Notes: generated from the letters alone by a model not told the origin. A DNA stretch of 64,000 nt from Dyella mobilis (GCF_016904945.1 NZ_JADIKF010000039.1:372001-436000); one strand, 5' to 3'. Numbered from the stretch's first letter, positions 18,296 to 29,392 are shown. Translations and numbers: made by a program.

Positions 18296-18834
18296 CGCCA
18301 GTGCTCCCGCTCCGCCACGGCCTTGCCTTGCGCGTGCAAAAGCAGGTCGCACGCTTCGCGCACCGCGCCCATGCCGCCGCCGAGGCTCGTTTGCCAATGC
18401 GCGCGCTGGGCCACCCAGGGGTGCGCATTGGCGACCGCGATGGCCAGGCCGCAGCTGTCCATGGCCGGCAGGTCCGGCAGATCGTCGCCCACGAACGCGG
18501 CCTGTTCGGGCGCAAGATTCAGCGCTTCCAGAATCTGCCGCAGGCATTCGCGCTTGTCGCTCTGGCCCTGGTACACGTGGGTGATGTCCAGTTCCTCGGT
18601 GCGCAGCGCGACCGGATGGCTGATCCGGGCGCTGATGATGGCCACCTGGATACCGTTCGCCTGCAGGCGTTTCAGGCCCAGTCCGTCGTGGACGTGGAAA
18701 ACCTTGGTTTCATGGCCGCTTTCGCTATACCAGAGGCGGCCGTCGGTAAGCGTGCCGTCGACGTCGAAAGCCGCCAGGCGGATCTTGGCGGCACGGGCAA
18801 GCAGATCGTCGGGAAGGTTGGCTAGGTAACCCAT
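18292..18834 (-). CDS. kdsC: 3-deoxy-manno-octulosonate-8-phosphate phosphatase
   Basis: Removes phosphate from Kdo-8-phosphate in the pathway to the Kdo sugar of lipid A-core. It is a 180-residue HAD-family enzyme without a large cap domain. The nucleophile motif is DVDGTLTDG with Asp24 and Asp26; motif II is in IISARIS, and GDDLPDLPAMDSCGLAIAVANA carries the metal-binding acids. It lies between kdsD and lptC with 16 bp and a 4-nt overlap on either side, consistent with one LPS operon. Confidence 0.95.
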   Translation of the reverse strand: MGYLANLPDDLLARAAKIRLAAFDVDGTLTDGRLWYSESGHETKVFHVHDGLGLKRLQANGIQVAIISARISHPVALRTEELDITHVYQGQSDKRECLRQILEALNLAPEQAAFVGDDLPDLPAMDSCGLAIAVANAHPWVAQRAHWQTSLGGGMGAVREACDLLLHAQGKAVAEREHWR

Positions 18835-18850
18835 GTCGTTCCGTGTGTGG

Positions 18851-19864
18851 TTAGACCACGCGTGCGCGCAGCAGGTCGTGGATGTTCAGTGCGCCGACCA
18901 CGCGCTGCGCGTCGTCGACGACCAGCAGTGCGTGAATCTGGTATTTCTCCATCAGCTGCGCCGCCTCGATGGCGAGTTTGTCGGCGCCGATGACCTTCGG
19001 GCCGCGCGTCATGAGGTCGCTGACGCGGGCGTTGCGCAGGTCCACGCCGTCGTCATCCAGGGCGCGACGCAAGTCGCCGTCGGTGAACACGCCCAGCAGG
19101 TGCTGGTCGTGGTCGACCACGGCGGTCATACCCAGGTGTTTGCGGGTCATTTCCATCAAGGCTTCGGTCAGGCTGGCATCGGGGGAGATCGTGGGTATGC
19201 CCGAACCGGTGTGCATCACGTCGCTGATGTGCAGCAGCAGTCGGCGCCCCAGGCTCCCGGCTGGATGAGAACGCGCGAAGTCCTCGGAGGTAAACCCGCG
19301 AGCCTCCAAAAGGGCGATGGCCAGCGCGTCGCCCATCACCAGGGCGGCGGTGGTGCTGGCGGTGGGCGCCAGGCCCAGCGGGCAGGCTTCCGCCGATATG
19401 CACGCATCCAGGTGCACGTCGGACTGGCCGGCGAGGGAGGATTCGGGGTTGCCAGTGATCGAGATCAGCGGGATGCCCTGGCGCTTGATGACCGGCAGGA
19501 TGAACAGGATCTCGTCGGTTTCGCCCGAGTTGGACAGGGCCAGCACCACGTCCTGGGGCAGGATCATGCCCAGGTCGCCATGGCTGGCCTCGCCGGGATG
19601 GACGAAGAATGCCGGCGTGCCGGTGGAGGCCAGGGTCGCGGCAATCTTGCGCCCGATGTGGCCGGATTTGCCCATGCCGGTGACCACCAGGCGCCCCTTG
19701 CAGGCCAGGATCAGCCGGCAGGCGTCCACGAAGTTCTGGTCGATGCGAGGCTCCAGGGCACGGATAGCGGCTGCCTCGGTGGCAATGACCGTCCGCGCAC
19801 TCTGCATGATGGCGTCTGCGTCCACCCGGCGGGTGGATTGGGGCTTGGCGATCGGGGCGTTCAT
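18851..19864 (-). CDS. kdsD: D-arabinose-5-phosphate isomerase (KpsF/GutQ family)
   Basis: Converts ribulose-5-phosphate to arabinose-5-phosphate, the first step of Kdo synthesis. The 337-residue protein has an N-terminal SIS domain (GRLVVTGMGKSGHIGRKIAA, then FFVHPGEASHGDLGM and LALSNSGETDE) and two C-terminal CBS domains (SDVMHTG..., VSDLMTRGP...). The ATG at 19864 fits the family N-terminus; an in-frame upstream start would add unrelated sequence. It heads the kdsD-kdsC-lptC-lptA-lptB run. It diverges from ibaG across 157 bp that contain no other gene. Confidence 0.95.
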   Translation of the reverse strand: MNAPIAKPQSTRRVDADAIMQSARTVIATEAAAIRALEPRIDQNFVDACRLILACKGRLVVTGMGKSGHIGRKIAATLASTGTPAFFVHPGEASHGDLGMILPQDVVLALSNSGETDEILFILPVIKRQGIPLISITGNPESSLAGQSDVHLDACISAEACPLGLAPTASTTAALVMGDALAIALLEARGFTSEDFARSHPAGSLGRRLLLHISDVMHTGSGIPTISPDASLTEALMEMTRKHLGMTAVVDHDQHLLGVFTDGDLRRALDDDGVDLRNARVSDLMTRGPKVIGADKLAIEAAQLMEKYQIHALLVVDDAQRVVGALNIHDLLRARVV

Positions 19865-20021
19865 GCGTCCTCGGGAGGGGCTGGCGGGCCTGTGTCGTTT
19901 CTGCGACAGCAGATTTCCATTAACATGGCATATTCGCATTCTATCTTGATGCCTGACGCCACAGACCTGCCCTTTGTGATTGAGCGGTCGGCGTTCAGGA
20001 TCCCAGTAATTTGAGAGAGTA

Positions 20022-20261
20022 ATGGACGCAGCCAGCATCCAGGCAATGATTGAGGCCGGCCTGCCCGGCGCACAGGTGAACGTGCAAGGGGACGATGGCG
20101 TGCACTTCGAGGCCGAAGTGATCGCCTCACAGTTCGCCGGCAAGCTGCCGCTGGCGCGCCATCGGCTGGTCTACGCCACACTGGGAGACCTGATGGGGGG
20201 CGCCATCCACGCGCTCGCGCTCAAGACCCTGACCCCGGAAGAAGTCGCTGCGCGCGGTTGA
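20022..20261 (+). CDS. ibaG: BolA-family protein IbaG
   Basis: A 79-residue BolA-like protein that in other bacteria works with monothiol glutaredoxins in iron-sulfur handling and acid resistance. It shows the class II KH-like fold, with FEAEVIASQFAGKLPLARHR and the invariant histidine-arginine pair HR-LVY. Its place directly upstream of murA is the E. coli ibaG-murA order. The two genes are 45 bp apart and probably share a transcript. Confidence 0.92.
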   Translation: MDAASIQAMIEAGLPGAQVNVQGDDGVHFEAEVIASQFAGKLPLARHRLVYATLGDLMGGAIHALALKTLTPEEVAARG

Positions 20262-21566
<1,305 letters not shown>

Positions 21567-21590
21567 TCCGGCGTTCGCCGATCGCAAAAG

Positions 21591-21618
21591 AAAAGGGCCG
21601 CTTCAGCGGCCCTTTTCT
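21591..21618. terminator. Bidirectional Rho-independent terminator after murA
   Basis: AAAAGGGCCGC and GCGGCCCTTTT pair over 11 bp around the loop TTCA, flanked by A-rich sequence on the left and T-rich on the right. It lies between convergent murA and the DUF3108 gene and can serve both. Confidence 0.9.
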
Positions 21619-22325
21619 CATGGCGAACGGTAGCGAACCAGTTCCAGGGTCAGGTTGCCCCCGTCGCTCTGCGCGATCTTCACCGGCAATGCGAATTGCT
21701 TGGGTACATACCAGCCGTCGAAGTGCTTGTCCGAGTTGGTGCGTGCAACGCGTTCGGCGGTGAAACTTCCTGCGGGCACTTTGACGGCTTCCGTGCCTTG
21801 CACCTTGAACTGTTGCTGCTCTACCTGCTGCTTCACGCCCACCGGCAAGGTGATGCCGTTGCGTCCTTCGCGCAGTGCCAGGCCGATGGCCAGCGACAGG
21901 ATGTTGCGGTCGATCATGCCCGGCTGAGCCGCATACGTCCCCGTCCCCTTGCCGTCGTTCACGCTGACCTGCTTGGTATTCCAATTGACCTGCATGAGCC
22001 GCTGCTTGGTTTTCAGCGCGACGGTCTTGGAGTTGTAGGTTTCCGTTTCCGGTGCGCCGTTGTTCCAGCGAAAGCGCGTGACGTCGCTGGAACTGGCGCC
22101 CAGGGCGGCAGCCAGGCCGGAAGTGCCCTGGATCTGGTTGCTGTATTCGTATTCGCCGTTGCCCAATGACTTGAGCGTGATGGTGGCTTCGCCCATCGGT
22201 TGATCGCCGCTCGATACCTGATACGTGGCCGTGAACGGCGCAGGTGGCGCGGCGAACGCGGTGGAGGTAAAGGCGGCAAGCACGAGGCCGGCAAGAATGA
22301 GGCGGGTGGGTTTGAATGTGCGCAT
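21618..22325 (-). CDS. DUF3108 domain-containing exported protein
   Basis: A 235-residue protein with a clear signal peptide (residues 1-25, ending AFA before APPAPF). The body matches DUF3108 in outline: a lipocalin-like run of beta strands starting FTATYQVSSGDQPMGEATI and ending with DGWYVPKQFALPVKIAQSD. The family has no assigned biochemical role; proteins of this kind often sit beside purN, as here. It is 46 bp downstream of purN on the same strand. I see no catalytic motif. Confidence 0.85.
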   Translation of the reverse strand: MRTFKPTRLILAGLVLAAFTSTAFAAPPAPFTATYQVSSGDQPMGEATITLKSLGNGEYEYSNQIQGTSGLAAALGASSSDVTRFRWNNGAPETETYNSKTVALKTKQRLMQVNWNTKQVSVNDGKGTGTYAAQPGMIDRNILSLAIGLALREGRNGITLPVGVKQQVEQQQFKVQGTEAVKVPAGSFTAERVARTNSDKHFDGWYVPKQFALPVKIAQSDGGNLTLELVRYRSP

Positions 22326-22371
22326 GGGATCGGCAGTTTACGCGTCGATCCTGAATGACTCGTTGCAGGGG

Positions 22372-23034
22372 CTATCGAACGAGCGTTCCGTCTTCCATCC
22401 GCAATGGCTTGCGAATCGGTTCGCGGTCGAACACGACACCCTCTTCACTCAGTGCGAGGCGGTCGGCGGCGATCAGCGCAACGACCGCCGGCAGCAACTG
22501 GTGCTCAAGCGGGAGCAGGCGAGCGGAGAGGCTGTTTTCGTCTTCATTCGCTTCGATCCGCAATACGGTTTGGGCGATCACCGGGCCCCCGTCCAATTCG
22601 GCGGTGACAAAGTGCACGCTGGCGCCATGTTCCGCGTCGCCGGCCTTGATCGCTCTGCGGTGCGTGTGCAGGCCGCGATACTTCGGCAGCAGGGAAGGGT
22701 GGATGTTGATCATCCGTCCCGCCCATGGCTTCAGCGCGTCGCCGTCGATGATGCGCATGAAGCCCGCCAGTACCAGCAAGTCCGGTTTGTGTTCGGCGAT
22801 GCGTTCGAACAGGGCCAGATCGTAGTCGCGGCGGTCCGGGTAGTCGCGCGGATCGAGCACCAAGGTGGGAATGCCGGCCAGTTGCGCCAGTTGCAGCGCC
22901 CCGGCGTCCGCCTTGTCGCTGGCGACCAGCACGAACTCCGCCGGCAACTCGCCGCGCTCGCGCGCAGCCAGCAGGGCGGCGGCATTGCTGCCGCGCCCGG
23001 AGGCGAGTATCGCGATGCGAAGCGGGGTGGGCAT
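22372..23034 (-). CDS. purN: Phosphoribosylglycinamide formyltransferase
   Basis: Transfers a formyl group from 10-formyl-tetrahydrofolate to GAR in purine synthesis. The 220-residue protein has the phosphate-binding start ILASGRGSNAAAL and the catalytic triad: Asn110 and His112 in INIHPSLLPKYRG, and Asp148 in TAELDGGPVIAQ. The ATG at 23034 is 3 bp after the purM stop codon; a TTG immediately before it could also initiate. The pair purM-purN is a standard proteobacterial operon. Confidence 0.95.
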   Translation of the reverse strand: MPTPLRIAILASGRGSNAAALLAARERGELPAEFVLVASDKADAGALQLAQLAGIPTLVLDPRDYPDRRDYDLALFERIAEHKPDLLVLAGFMRIIDGDALKPWAGRMINIHPSLLPKYRGLHTHRRAIKAGDAEHGASVHFVTAELDGGPVIAQTVLRIEANEDENSLSARLLPLEHQLLPAVVALIAADRLALSEEGVVFDREPIRKPLRMEDGTLVR

Positions 23035-23037
23035 CAA

Positions 23038-24066
23038 TCAGCCGATGTGAACGCGCTCGTCGCCTTGCGCTTTTACGACTTCGCCGATCACCGAGCTGGC
23101 CAACCCATGCTTGGCCAGCAGGGCCTGCGCGGCAGCGACCGCGTCGCGCGGCAGCAGGACGGTGAAGCCGACGCCGCAGTTGAAGGTGCGCCACATTTCC
23201 TCGCGCGCCACGTTACCTTCACGCATCAGCCATTCGAACACGGGCGGCAGCACGATGGCGTCCGCATCGAGTTTCAGGCCAAGGCCGTCGGGCACGACGC
23301 GAATGATGTTTTCCTTCAGTCCGCCGCCGGTGATGTGAGCCATGCCATGCACGGGCGCGTTCTTCAGCAGATCGAGCATCGGCTTGACGTAGATGGTGGT
23401 GGGCGCCATGAGCGCGTCCGCCAGTTTGACACCGCCCAGATCCAGCTCCAGCGGACTGCCGGCACGCTCGACAATCTTGCGGATCAGCGAGTAGCCGTTG
23501 GAATGCGGGCCGGACGAAGCAACGCCCAGGATCACGTCGCCTGCGGCGATGTTCTCGCCGCTCAGCAACTGGCTCTTTTCCACCGCGCCGACGGTGAAGC
23601 CGGCCAGGTCGTATTCCCCCGGCGGATACATGTCCGGCATTTCGGCGGTTTCGCCGCCGATCAGCGCGCAACCGGCCAGTTCGCAGCCCTTGGCGATGCC
23701 GCCGACCACGGCCACCGTGGTATCCACGTCCAGCTTGCCGGTGGCGAAGTAGTCGAGGAAGAACAGCGGCTCGGCACCTTGCACGAGCACGTCGTTCACG
23801 CACATGCCCACCAGGTCGATGCCGATCGTGTCGTGGCGGCCCAGCTGTTGCGCCAGCTTGAGCTTGGTGCCCACGCCGTCGGTTCCGGAGACCAGCACGG
23901 GTTCCTGGTAGCGCGTGCCCAGGTTGAACAGGCCGCCGAAGCCGCCCAGGCCGCCCATCACTTCAGGGCGGAACGTGCGCTTGACCAGCGGCTTGATGCG
24001 TTCGACCACGGCATTGCCGGCATCGATATCCACGCCGGCGGCGCGGTAGGTGAGGGCATCGGACAT
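23038..24066 (-). CDS. purM: Phosphoribosylformylglycinamidine cyclo-ligase (AIR synthetase)
   Basis: Closes the imidazole ring of FGAM with ATP to give AIR. The 342-residue protein starts [19 protein letters not shown] and contains [35 protein letters not shown] and [11 protein letters not shown], the PurM nucleotide and substrate segments. GGGLKENI appears in the second half. The ATG at 24066 matches the family N-terminus; the frame stays open far upstream but that sequence is unrelated. It diverges from the DUF2066 gene across 99 bp. Confidence 0.96.
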   Translation of the reverse strand: MSDALTYRAAGVDIDAGNAVVERIKPLVKRTFRPEVMGGLGGFGGLFNLGTRYQEPVLVSGTDGVGTKLKLAQQLGRHDTIGIDLVGMCVNDVLVQGAEPLFFLDYFATGKLDVDTTVAVVGGIAKGCELAGCALIGGETAEMPDMYPPGEYDLAGFTVGAVEKSQLLSGENIAAGDVILGVASSGPHSNGYSLIRKIVERAGSPLELDLGGVKLADALMAPTTIYVKPMLDLLKNAPVHGMAHITGGGLKENIIRVVPDGLGLKLDADAIVLPPVFEWLMREGNVAREEMWRTFNCGVGFTVLLPRDAVAAAQALLAKHGLASSVIGEVVKAQGDERVHIG

Positions 24067-24165
24067 GGTGGCGGGCTCGGCCTTGGGAAAACGCATAATG
24101 ATAGACGTTAAGGGTCGGATTGGGCAGACTTTCCACCGTATCCCCCTTCCGAACCCGGCCCTCCC

Positions 24166-25158
24166 ATGCGCCTTTCCCGCTTGTTGATCGTCACTTTGCT
24201 GCTCGGTTTCGTCGTCGGTCTGCCGAGAACGGGCCTGAGTCAGGAAACCTCCCCCTATTCGGTGGTGGTTCCGGTCACCGACGTCAGCGACGCGCAACGC
24301 AGCCAAGCATTCAGCACCGCGCTGGGGCAGGTATTGGCGCGGGTATCGGGCGGCCAGGACCTGACCAGCAAGGCCGGCTATGCCGACGCCCTGCAGAATG
24401 CCGGTGGCATCGTCAAGCATTTCCAGTATCAGCGAGGCGAGGGCAATCCCCCCAGCCTTACCCTGGACGTCTCTTTCGACCAGGGGGCGGTGCAGCGGCT
24501 GATCACCCAATTGGGAGCCACCACCGCAGGCGTCAAGCCGCCGCTGTTGCTGGTGCTCAAGGGGGCCGATGGCAATCTTCTCGGCAAGGACGCTCTCGGT
24601 GTGCTGACCGATACCGCAAGCAAGCGCGGCTATCAGGTCAGCTATGCCGATCCGACCCAACTGCCGGACCTGGGCAAGCTGGAATCGGCCGATCCGGCGG
24701 CGATGTCGGCGATCGCCCGCCTTTACCACACCGGCCTGGTATTGGTAGGCGAGCTGCATGGCAACGGTGCCGACTGGACGTTGATCAGCGGCGGCCAGGC
24801 CCAGCATTGGAGCGCCCAGGGCAGTGACCAGAACAGTTTGTTCGCCGACGGCGGCAACGCCGCCGCGGATCGCCTCGGCCAGGCGCTGAACGTGATCGGT
24901 TCCGGCCCGGTGGAAGGCAAGCTGTGGGTGAGCGGACTGCATTCGGCCATGGATTACGCCAACCTGATGGCGACGCTGCGCTCCGATCCTTCGGTACAGA
25001 AAGTCGAAACGCTGGGCGGCCAGGAAGACGGCGTGTTGCTGACGGTGAAATCCGCCATGCCGCTCGATGGCCTGGCGGCCAATCTCACGGCGGGCGGGCG
25101 CCTCATGCAAGGCAGCGCGCACGACGGCGCCGACGTCAGCCTGCGCTGGCTCCACTGA
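24166..25158 (+). CDS. DUF2066 domain-containing exported protein
   Basis: A 330-residue protein with a signal peptide (about residues 1-25, ending GLS before [12 protein letters not shown]). The rest matches DUF2066 in arrangement: [20 protein letters not shown] near the start, then [10 protein letters not shown] and a later [16 protein letters not shown]2066 genes lie between purM and hda in many gammaproteobacteria, as here. No enzyme motif is visible; the role is unknown. It begins a plus-strand run with a phosphotransferase, a PerM-type protein and hda. Confidence 0.85.
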   Translation: MRLSRLLIVTLLLGFVVGLPRTGLSQETSPYSVVVPVTDVSDAQRSQAFSTALGQVLARVSGGQDLTSKAGYADALQNAGGIVKHFQYQRGEGNPPSLTLDVSFDQGAVQRLITQLGATTAGVKPPLLLVLKGADGNLLGKDALGVLTDTASKRGYQVSYADPTQLPDLGKLESADPAAMSAIARLYHTGLVLVGELHGNGADWTLISGGQAQHWSAQGSDQNSLFADGGNAAADRLGQALNVIGSGPVEGKLWVSGLHSAMDYANLMATLRSDPSVQKVETLGGQEDGVLLTVKSAMPLDGLAANLTAGGRLMQGSAHDGADVSLRWLH

Positions 25159-25174
25159 GTCCGACGTGGCGGCG

Positions 25175-25753
25175 ATGCCCTCCGCGCCGCAATCTCCATG
25201 GCGGCATCTGCCCAACGCCATCTCGTCGTTGCGCGTGGTGCTCGTGCTGCCGATCGGCTGGCTGCTCGCGCACCGGGCATGGTCATCGGCGCTGATGCTG
25301 GTTGCGGTTGCCGGCGTCTCCGATGGCGTTGACGGATTTCTAGCGCGCCATTTCGGCTGGCAGAGCCGAATCGGCGGCATGCTCGATGCCATCGCCGACA
25401 AATTGTTGTTGGTGAGCTGTTTCGTGATCCTGGCCGTGCAGGGCGAAGTACCGTTGTGGCTGGCGTGGGTGGTGTGCGGGCGCGATGGGGTCATCGCCGT
25501 GGGAGCCTTGCTGTGGCGGGTGCTGGTGGGGCGCATCGACCCGCAGCCCAGCCTCCTGTCCAAAGCATGCACCTTGATGCAGATCGTCTATTTGCTGGTC
25601 GTGCTGCTGGCCTTGATCCGTTGGCCGGTGCCAGCCTCGGAGCTGCCTGGCTGGCTGGTGGCGGTACTCTGCGTGGCCAGCGGCACGGACTACGTCATCC
25701 GCTGGTCACGGCGCGCATGGCGCGCACTGCATCCGGCGCGAGTGCCACCGTGA
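25175..25753 (+). CDS. CDP-alcohol phosphatidyltransferase family protein
   Basis: A 192-residue membrane enzyme with the family motif [20 protein letters not shown] followed by MLDAIADK (DG-xx-DG-x-AR-x8-G-xxx-D-xxx-D). About five to six membrane segments are seen. Its size and start ([19 protein letters not shown]) resemble phosphatidylglycerophosphate synthase (PgsA), but the substrate cannot be fixed; a cardiolipin-synthase-like CDP-alcohol enzyme is possible. ATG 25175 is chosen; a GTG at 25166 is in frame. It starts 16 bp after the DUF2066 gene. Confidence 0.88.
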   Translation: MPSAPQSPWRHLPNAISSLRVVLVLPIGWLLAHRAWSSALMLVAVAGVSDGVDGFLARHFGWQSRIGGMLDAIADKLLLVSCFVILAVQGEVPLWLAWVVCGRDGVIAVGALLWRVLVGRIDPQPSLLSKACTLMQIVYLLVVLLALIRWPVPASELPGWLVAVLCVASGTDYVIRWSRRAWRALHPARVPP

Positions 25754-25830
25754 GAAGCGCAAGGCTTTGAACCGCCGGCTACATCAGCCACACTTGTCGC
25801 CCACGCCCGTCACTGATCGATGAGCCTTTC

Positions 25831-26988
25831 GTGTCCATAAGCCAAGAGACATCCCGCCGTTGGCAAATGCTGGCGATCATCGTTGTCATAGGCCTGCTGG
25901 TATGGCTGCTGGCGCCGGTGCTGATGCCTTTCGCGATCGCGGCGATGCTGGCCTATCTTGGGGATCCGCTGGCCAACCGGCTGGAACGGCTCGGTGTGGG
26001 GCGCACTCTGGCGGTCAGCATCGTGTTCGTATTGCTCATGCTGCTCATCGCAGCCGCCTTGTTGCTGCTGATACCGCTGATCGCGCGCCAGATCGAAAAC
26101 CTGGTGGAAAACTTTCCGCACTACATCGAGTGGGGCAAGGGCACCGCGTTGCCGTGGCTGCAGGCGAAGCTGCATCTGGACCCGAATGCTTTCGACACCG
26201 ATCGCCTGATGGCCGAGTTGAAGGAGCACCTGGGCTCGATCGGCAGTGTGCTGGGCAAAATCTCTCGTTCCGGCGTCGGCGTGGTGATGTGGCTGACCAA
26301 CCTGGTGCTGATCCCGGTGGTGTGGTTTTACCTGTTGCGCGACTGGGATCGTCTGGTGGCCTGGGTCGATCGGATGCTGCCGCGTTCGGTCGAGCCCACC
26401 GTCGCGCATCTTGCGCGCGAATCCGACGCGGTACTGGGCGCCTTCGTGCGCGGCCAGTTGTTGGTGATGCTGGCACTGGCTATCTATTACGGCGTGGCGC
26501 TGACCCTGGTTGGCATTTCCGTCGGTCCGTTGATCGGCATGGTGGCCGGCCTGCTCAGCTTCGTGCCATACCTGGGTTTCATCACCGGTTTCGGCGCAGC
26601 GATCATCGCTTCGCTGGTCACGCATGGCGACTGGACTCATTTGCTGTTGGTGATCGGCGTATTCGTCATCGGCCAGCTGCTGGAGGGCTACGTGTTGGTG
26701 CCGCGACTGGTTGGCGAAAAGATCGGCCTGCATCCGGTGGCGGTGATCTTCGCGGTGCTGGCAGGGGGTTATCTGTTCGGCTTCCTCGGTGTGCTGTTGG
26801 CGTTGCCGGCGGCCTCGGTGATCCTGGTGGTGCTGCGTTATCTCGCCGAGCGCTACAGGATGAGTGATCTGTACACCGAGCAAGGTTCGCTCGATGCCGT
26901 ACTCGCCGAAGCCGTAGCCGACGATCAGAGCGCCACCGAGCCAACTTCAACCCACGTTGCCAAGGGCGACGACACTCACGAATCATGA
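25831..26988 (+). CDS. AI-2E family transporter (PerM/UPF0118)
   Basis: A 385-residue membrane protein with about eight hydrophobic segments. The arrangement is the PerM type: two N-terminal pairs, a large soluble loop with predicted helices (residues ~85-150), and a C-terminal half containing SFVPYLGFITGFGAAIIA and GYVLVPRLVGEKIGLHPV. Members include TqsA (AI-2 export) and Na+/H+ exchangers; the substrate here is unknown. The start is GTG at 25831. The end overlaps the hda start by 4 nt, a coupling conserved in related bacteria. Confidence 0.9.
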   Translation: MSISQETSRRWQMLAIIVVIGLLVWLLAPVLMPFAIAAMLAYLGDPLANRLERLGVGRTLAVSIVFVLLMLLIAAALLLLIPLIARQIENLVENFPHYIEWGKGTALPWLQAKLHLDPNAFDTDRLMAELKEHLGSIGSVLGKISRSGVGVVMWLTNLVLIPVVWFYLLRDWDRLVAWVDRMLPRSVEPTVAHLARESDAVLGAFVRGQLLVMLALAIYYGVALTLVGISVGPLIGMVAGLLSFVPYLGFITGFGAAIIASLVTHGDWTHLLLVIGVFVIGQLLEGYVLVPRLVGEKIGLHPVAVIFAVLAGGYLFGFLGVLLALPAASVILVVLRYLAERYRMSDLYTEQGSLDAVLAEAVADDQSATEPTSTHVAKGDDTHES

Positions 26989-27692
26989 CCGCGCAGTTGC
27001 CGTTGAGTTTGCGCTGGCCACGCCGCCAGCGTTTCGAACATTTCTTTGCCGGCGCCAATGCGGCCGCCGTCGATGCCGCACAATCGCTTGCCCGGCAAGC
27101 GGGAGCGCCATGGGTTTACCTGAGTGGGCCTGCCGGCAGCGGCAAAAGCCATTTGCTGCTTGCCGTTTGTCAGTCAGCCCACGAGGCCGGACGCACCGTG
27201 CAGTACCTGCCGTTGAAGACGTTGCGCGAACCTGCCGTGGCAATTCGCGGCGTGTCGGGAAGTGAATGCATCGCGCTGGACGATCTGGACACACTGGCCG
27301 GTGATCGCGAAGCAGAGCATGCTCTGTTCGATCTTTACAATCGTGCTCGCGCCGAAGGCACTGCGCTGATCTTTGCGGCAGAGGTGGTGCCCACTCAGTT
27401 GCCGCTGGCGTTGCCCGATCTGCGCTCGCGCCTGGGTGCATGTACCCAGTTTGCCTTGAAGCCGCTGGACGATGCCGAGCGCCGCGAGGTGCTGAAAAGC
27501 TGGGCCGCATCGCGCGGTATCGAGCTCGAAGACACGGTGCTCGACTGGTTGTTCGCACGCTATGCGCGCGATCTGGGCGCCTTGCTCGATCTGCTCGATC
27601 GCCTGGACCAGGCGTCACTGGCGGCGCAGCGCCGGGTTACCGTACCTTTTTTGCGCGGGTTTCTGCGCGAAGCGAATCACGCATCCGATTGA
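26985..27692 (+). CDS. hda: DnaA regulatory inactivator Hda
   Basis: Stimulates hydrolysis of ATP bound to DnaA when loaded on the sliding clamp and so prevents re-initiation. The 235-residue protein has the N-terminal clamp-binding peptide QLPLSL at residues 4-9, an AAA+ domain with Walker A GPAGSGKS at 48-55, the acidic CIALDDLDTLAG and the arginine region LPDLRSRLG. It lacks the DNA-binding domain IV of DnaA, as expected. It is translationally coupled to the upstream transporter. Confidence 0.94.
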   Translation: MTAQLPLSLRWPRRQRFEHFFAGANAAAVDAAQSLARQAGAPWVYLSGPAGSGKSHLLLAVCQSAHEAGRTVQYLPLKTLREPAVAIRGVSGSECIALDDLDTLAGDREAEHALFDLYNRARAEGTALIFAAEVVPTQLPLALPDLRSRLGACTQFALKPLDDAERREVLKSWAASRGIELEDTVLDWLFARYARDLGALLDLLDRLDQASLAAQRRVTVPFLRGFLREANHASD

Positions 27693-27777
27693 GCAGGCGC
27701 GGTCGGTGATGCCTTGGAAGGATGATTCGAGCTTCGGCGGTCATCGACTTCGTGGCTGAAATCTCAAGGAGAACAGA

Positions 27778-28164
27778 ATGATCGACCACACCGGCATCAT
27801 CGCGAGCGACTTTGCCGCGAGCAAGGCGTTCTACACGCGGGCGTTGGCTGCCATCGGCTATGCACTGCTGGCGGAGTTTCCTGCATCGGTCACCGGGCAT
27901 ACGGATGTGGCCGGCTTCGGCGAACCGCCCAAACCGGATTTCTGGGTCAGCCAGGGCACGCCGAACCAGCCGCCCATGCACGTTGCCTTTCGCACTGCCA
28001 CGCGCGCCCAAGTGGATGCTTTTTATCGCGAAGCCATGGCCGCAGGCGGTCGCGACAACGGTCCGCCCGGCGTGAGGCCGCATTATCACGAGCATTACTA
28101 CGGGGCTTTCGTGCTCGACCCGGACGGGCACAACATCGAAGCGGTATGCCATTCGCCGCAGTGA
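27778..28164 (+). CDS. VOC-family (glyoxalase/dioxygenase-fold) protein
   Basis: A 128-residue single VOC domain. The beta-alpha-beta-beta-beta halves are visible as MIDHTGIIASDFAASKAFYT and PMHVAFRTATRAQVDAFY, ending YGAFVLDPDGHNIEAV. His4, His68 and Glu122 fit the usual metal-binding pattern. The substrate is unknown; such proteins range from glyoxalase to antibiotic-binding proteins. It is 11 bp upstream of an ABM-fold gene on the same strand. Confidence 0.87.
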   Translation: MIDHTGIIASDFAASKAFYTRALAAIGYALLAEFPASVTGHTDVAGFGEPPKPDFWVSQGTPNQPPMHVAFRTATRAQVDAFYREAMAAGGRDNGPPGVRPHYHEHYYGAFVLDPDGHNIEAVCHSPQ

Positions 28165-28175
28165 GGTAGCCACCC

Positions 28176-28490
28176 ATGATTTGCCGTATCTGGCATGGCC
28201 GAACCACCCGCGAAAAAGCGGACGCCTACGCTGCGTTCCTGGAGCAGCGGGCGATTCCGGATTACCGCTCCGTGCGCGGCAATATCGACGTCGCCGTATT
28301 GCGTCGCGAAGACGGTGCCGTAACGCACTTCCTTACCGTGACGTACTGGATATCGGAGCAGGCGATCCGTGATTTTGCGGGCGAAGACCTGCTGAAGGCC
28401 AAGTATTACCCCGAGGATGCCGACTTCCTGCTGGAGTTCGAGCCGGAAGTCCGCCATTTTGAAGTTGTCGCAAGACAGGCGGTTACCTGA
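28176..28490 (+). CDS. Antibiotic biosynthesis monooxygenase (ABM) fold protein
   Basis: A 104-residue protein starting MICRIWHGRTTREKADAYAA and containing VLRREDGAVTHFLTVTYW and LLKAKYYPEDADFLLEFEP. The length and pattern fit the ferredoxin-like ABM/stress-responsive dimeric fold. Members include small cofactor-free oxygenases and structural homologues with no enzyme activity; which applies here is not visible. It is followed by a strong terminator. Confidence 0.8.
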   Translation: MICRIWHGRTTREKADAYAAFLEQRAIPDYRSVRGNIDVAVLRREDGAVTHFLTVTYWISEQAIRDFAGEDLLKAKYYPEDADFLLEFEPEVRHFEVVARQAVT

Positions 28491-28546
28491 CTTAAGCCGC
28501 GATACGGTTGTCGGAAAGCGGTTGCGTTCCAAAGCACGGCGCATAA

Positions 28547-28573
28547 AAAAAGGCGCCGGTGGCGCCTTTTTCT
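28547..28573. terminator. Rho-independent terminator between ABM gene and suhB
   Basis: AAAAAGGCGCC and GGCGCCTTTTT pair perfectly over 11 bp with a 3-nt loop, A-run on one side and T-run on the other. It serves the two convergent genes. Confidence 0.92.
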
Positions 28574-28588
28574 TACGTGCGAAGCCGA

Positions 28589-29392
28589 TCAGGCTTTCAA
28601 CAAGGACGGCGTTGCATGCGCGCCGATGATTTCGGTCATCGCCTTCACCACATGCAGGTTGCCGGCTATGACGTTGCCGCTTTCCGGGATGCCGTCGCGG
28701 CCGGCGAAATCGCTGTACAGGCCGCCTGCTTCACGCACCAGCAACAGGCCGGCAGCCATGTCCCAAGGCTTCAGGCCGGTTTCGAAGAAGCCGTCGTAAC
28801 GGCCGGCAGCGGTGTAGGCCAGGTCCAGTGCGGCAGAGCCGGAGCGGCGGATGTCCTCGGCCTGGCTTAGCAGGGCGCGGGTCATGCCCAACTGCGCATC
28901 CAGATGGGCGCGCTGGCGATACGAGAAACCGGTGCCGATCATCGCTCCGGCCAGGCTTTCGCGCTTGCCGACGCGGATACGGCGGTCGTTGAGGTAGGCG
29001 CCATCGCCCTTGCTCGCGGTGAACAGCTCGTCGCGCAGCGGATCGAAGACCACGGCATAGACCGGTTCGCCCTTGTCGAGCAAGGCGATCGAGACGCTGA
29101 AATGGGGGATGCCGCGAAGGTAATTGTGCGTACCGTCCAGTGGATCGATCACCCATACCAGAGGCCCTTTGCCCGTGGCTCCGCTTTCCTCGGCGAGGAT
29201 GGCGTGGGTGGGGTAGGCGCGGCGCAATTCCTTGACGATTTCCGCTTCGGCCAGGCGGTCGACTTCGGAAGCGAAGTCCAGGCGTTGCTTTTCCACGACG
29301 TTGAGCCCGTCGATGCGGTTCATGTAACGCAGGATCACGTTACCAGCGGAGCGCGCGGCGCGTACCGCAACGTTGACGGCGGGTCTGGTCAT
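28589..29392 (-). CDS. suhB: Inositol monophosphatase family protein SuhB
   Basis: A magnesium-dependent phosphatase; E. coli SuhB also takes part in rRNA transcription antitermination. The 267-residue protein has the metal site Glu69 (LAEESG), Asp83 and Asp86 in [11 protein letters not shown], then [20 protein letters not shown] and the C-terminal KPWDMAAG with a further metal-binding Asp. The ATG at 29392 matches the family start. It diverges from trmJ across 133 bp with no other gene. Confidence 0.93.
   Translation of the reverse strand: MTRPAVNVAVRAARSAGNVILRYMNRIDGLNVVEKQRLDFASEVDRLAEAEIVKELRRAYPTHAILAEESGATGKGPLVWVIDPLDGTHNYLRGIPHFSVSIALLDKGEPVYAVVFDPLRDELFTASKGDGAYLNDRRIRVGKRESLAGAMIGTGFSYRQRAHLDAQLGMTRALLSQAEDIRRSGSAALDLAYTAAGRYDGFFETGLKPWDMAAGLLLVREAGGLYSDFAGRDGIPESGNVIAGNLHVVKAMTEIIGAHATPSLLKA

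Noticed and set aside
22225..24111. 628-codon open frame on the plus strand
   Set aside because: It is antisense to purN and purM, which have clear motifs. High GC keeps the opposite frame open.
25810..26883. 357-codon Gln/His-rich open frame on the minus strand
   Set aside because: It is antisense to the PerM-type transporter; the Gln/His bias mirrors Leu/Val codons on the other strand.
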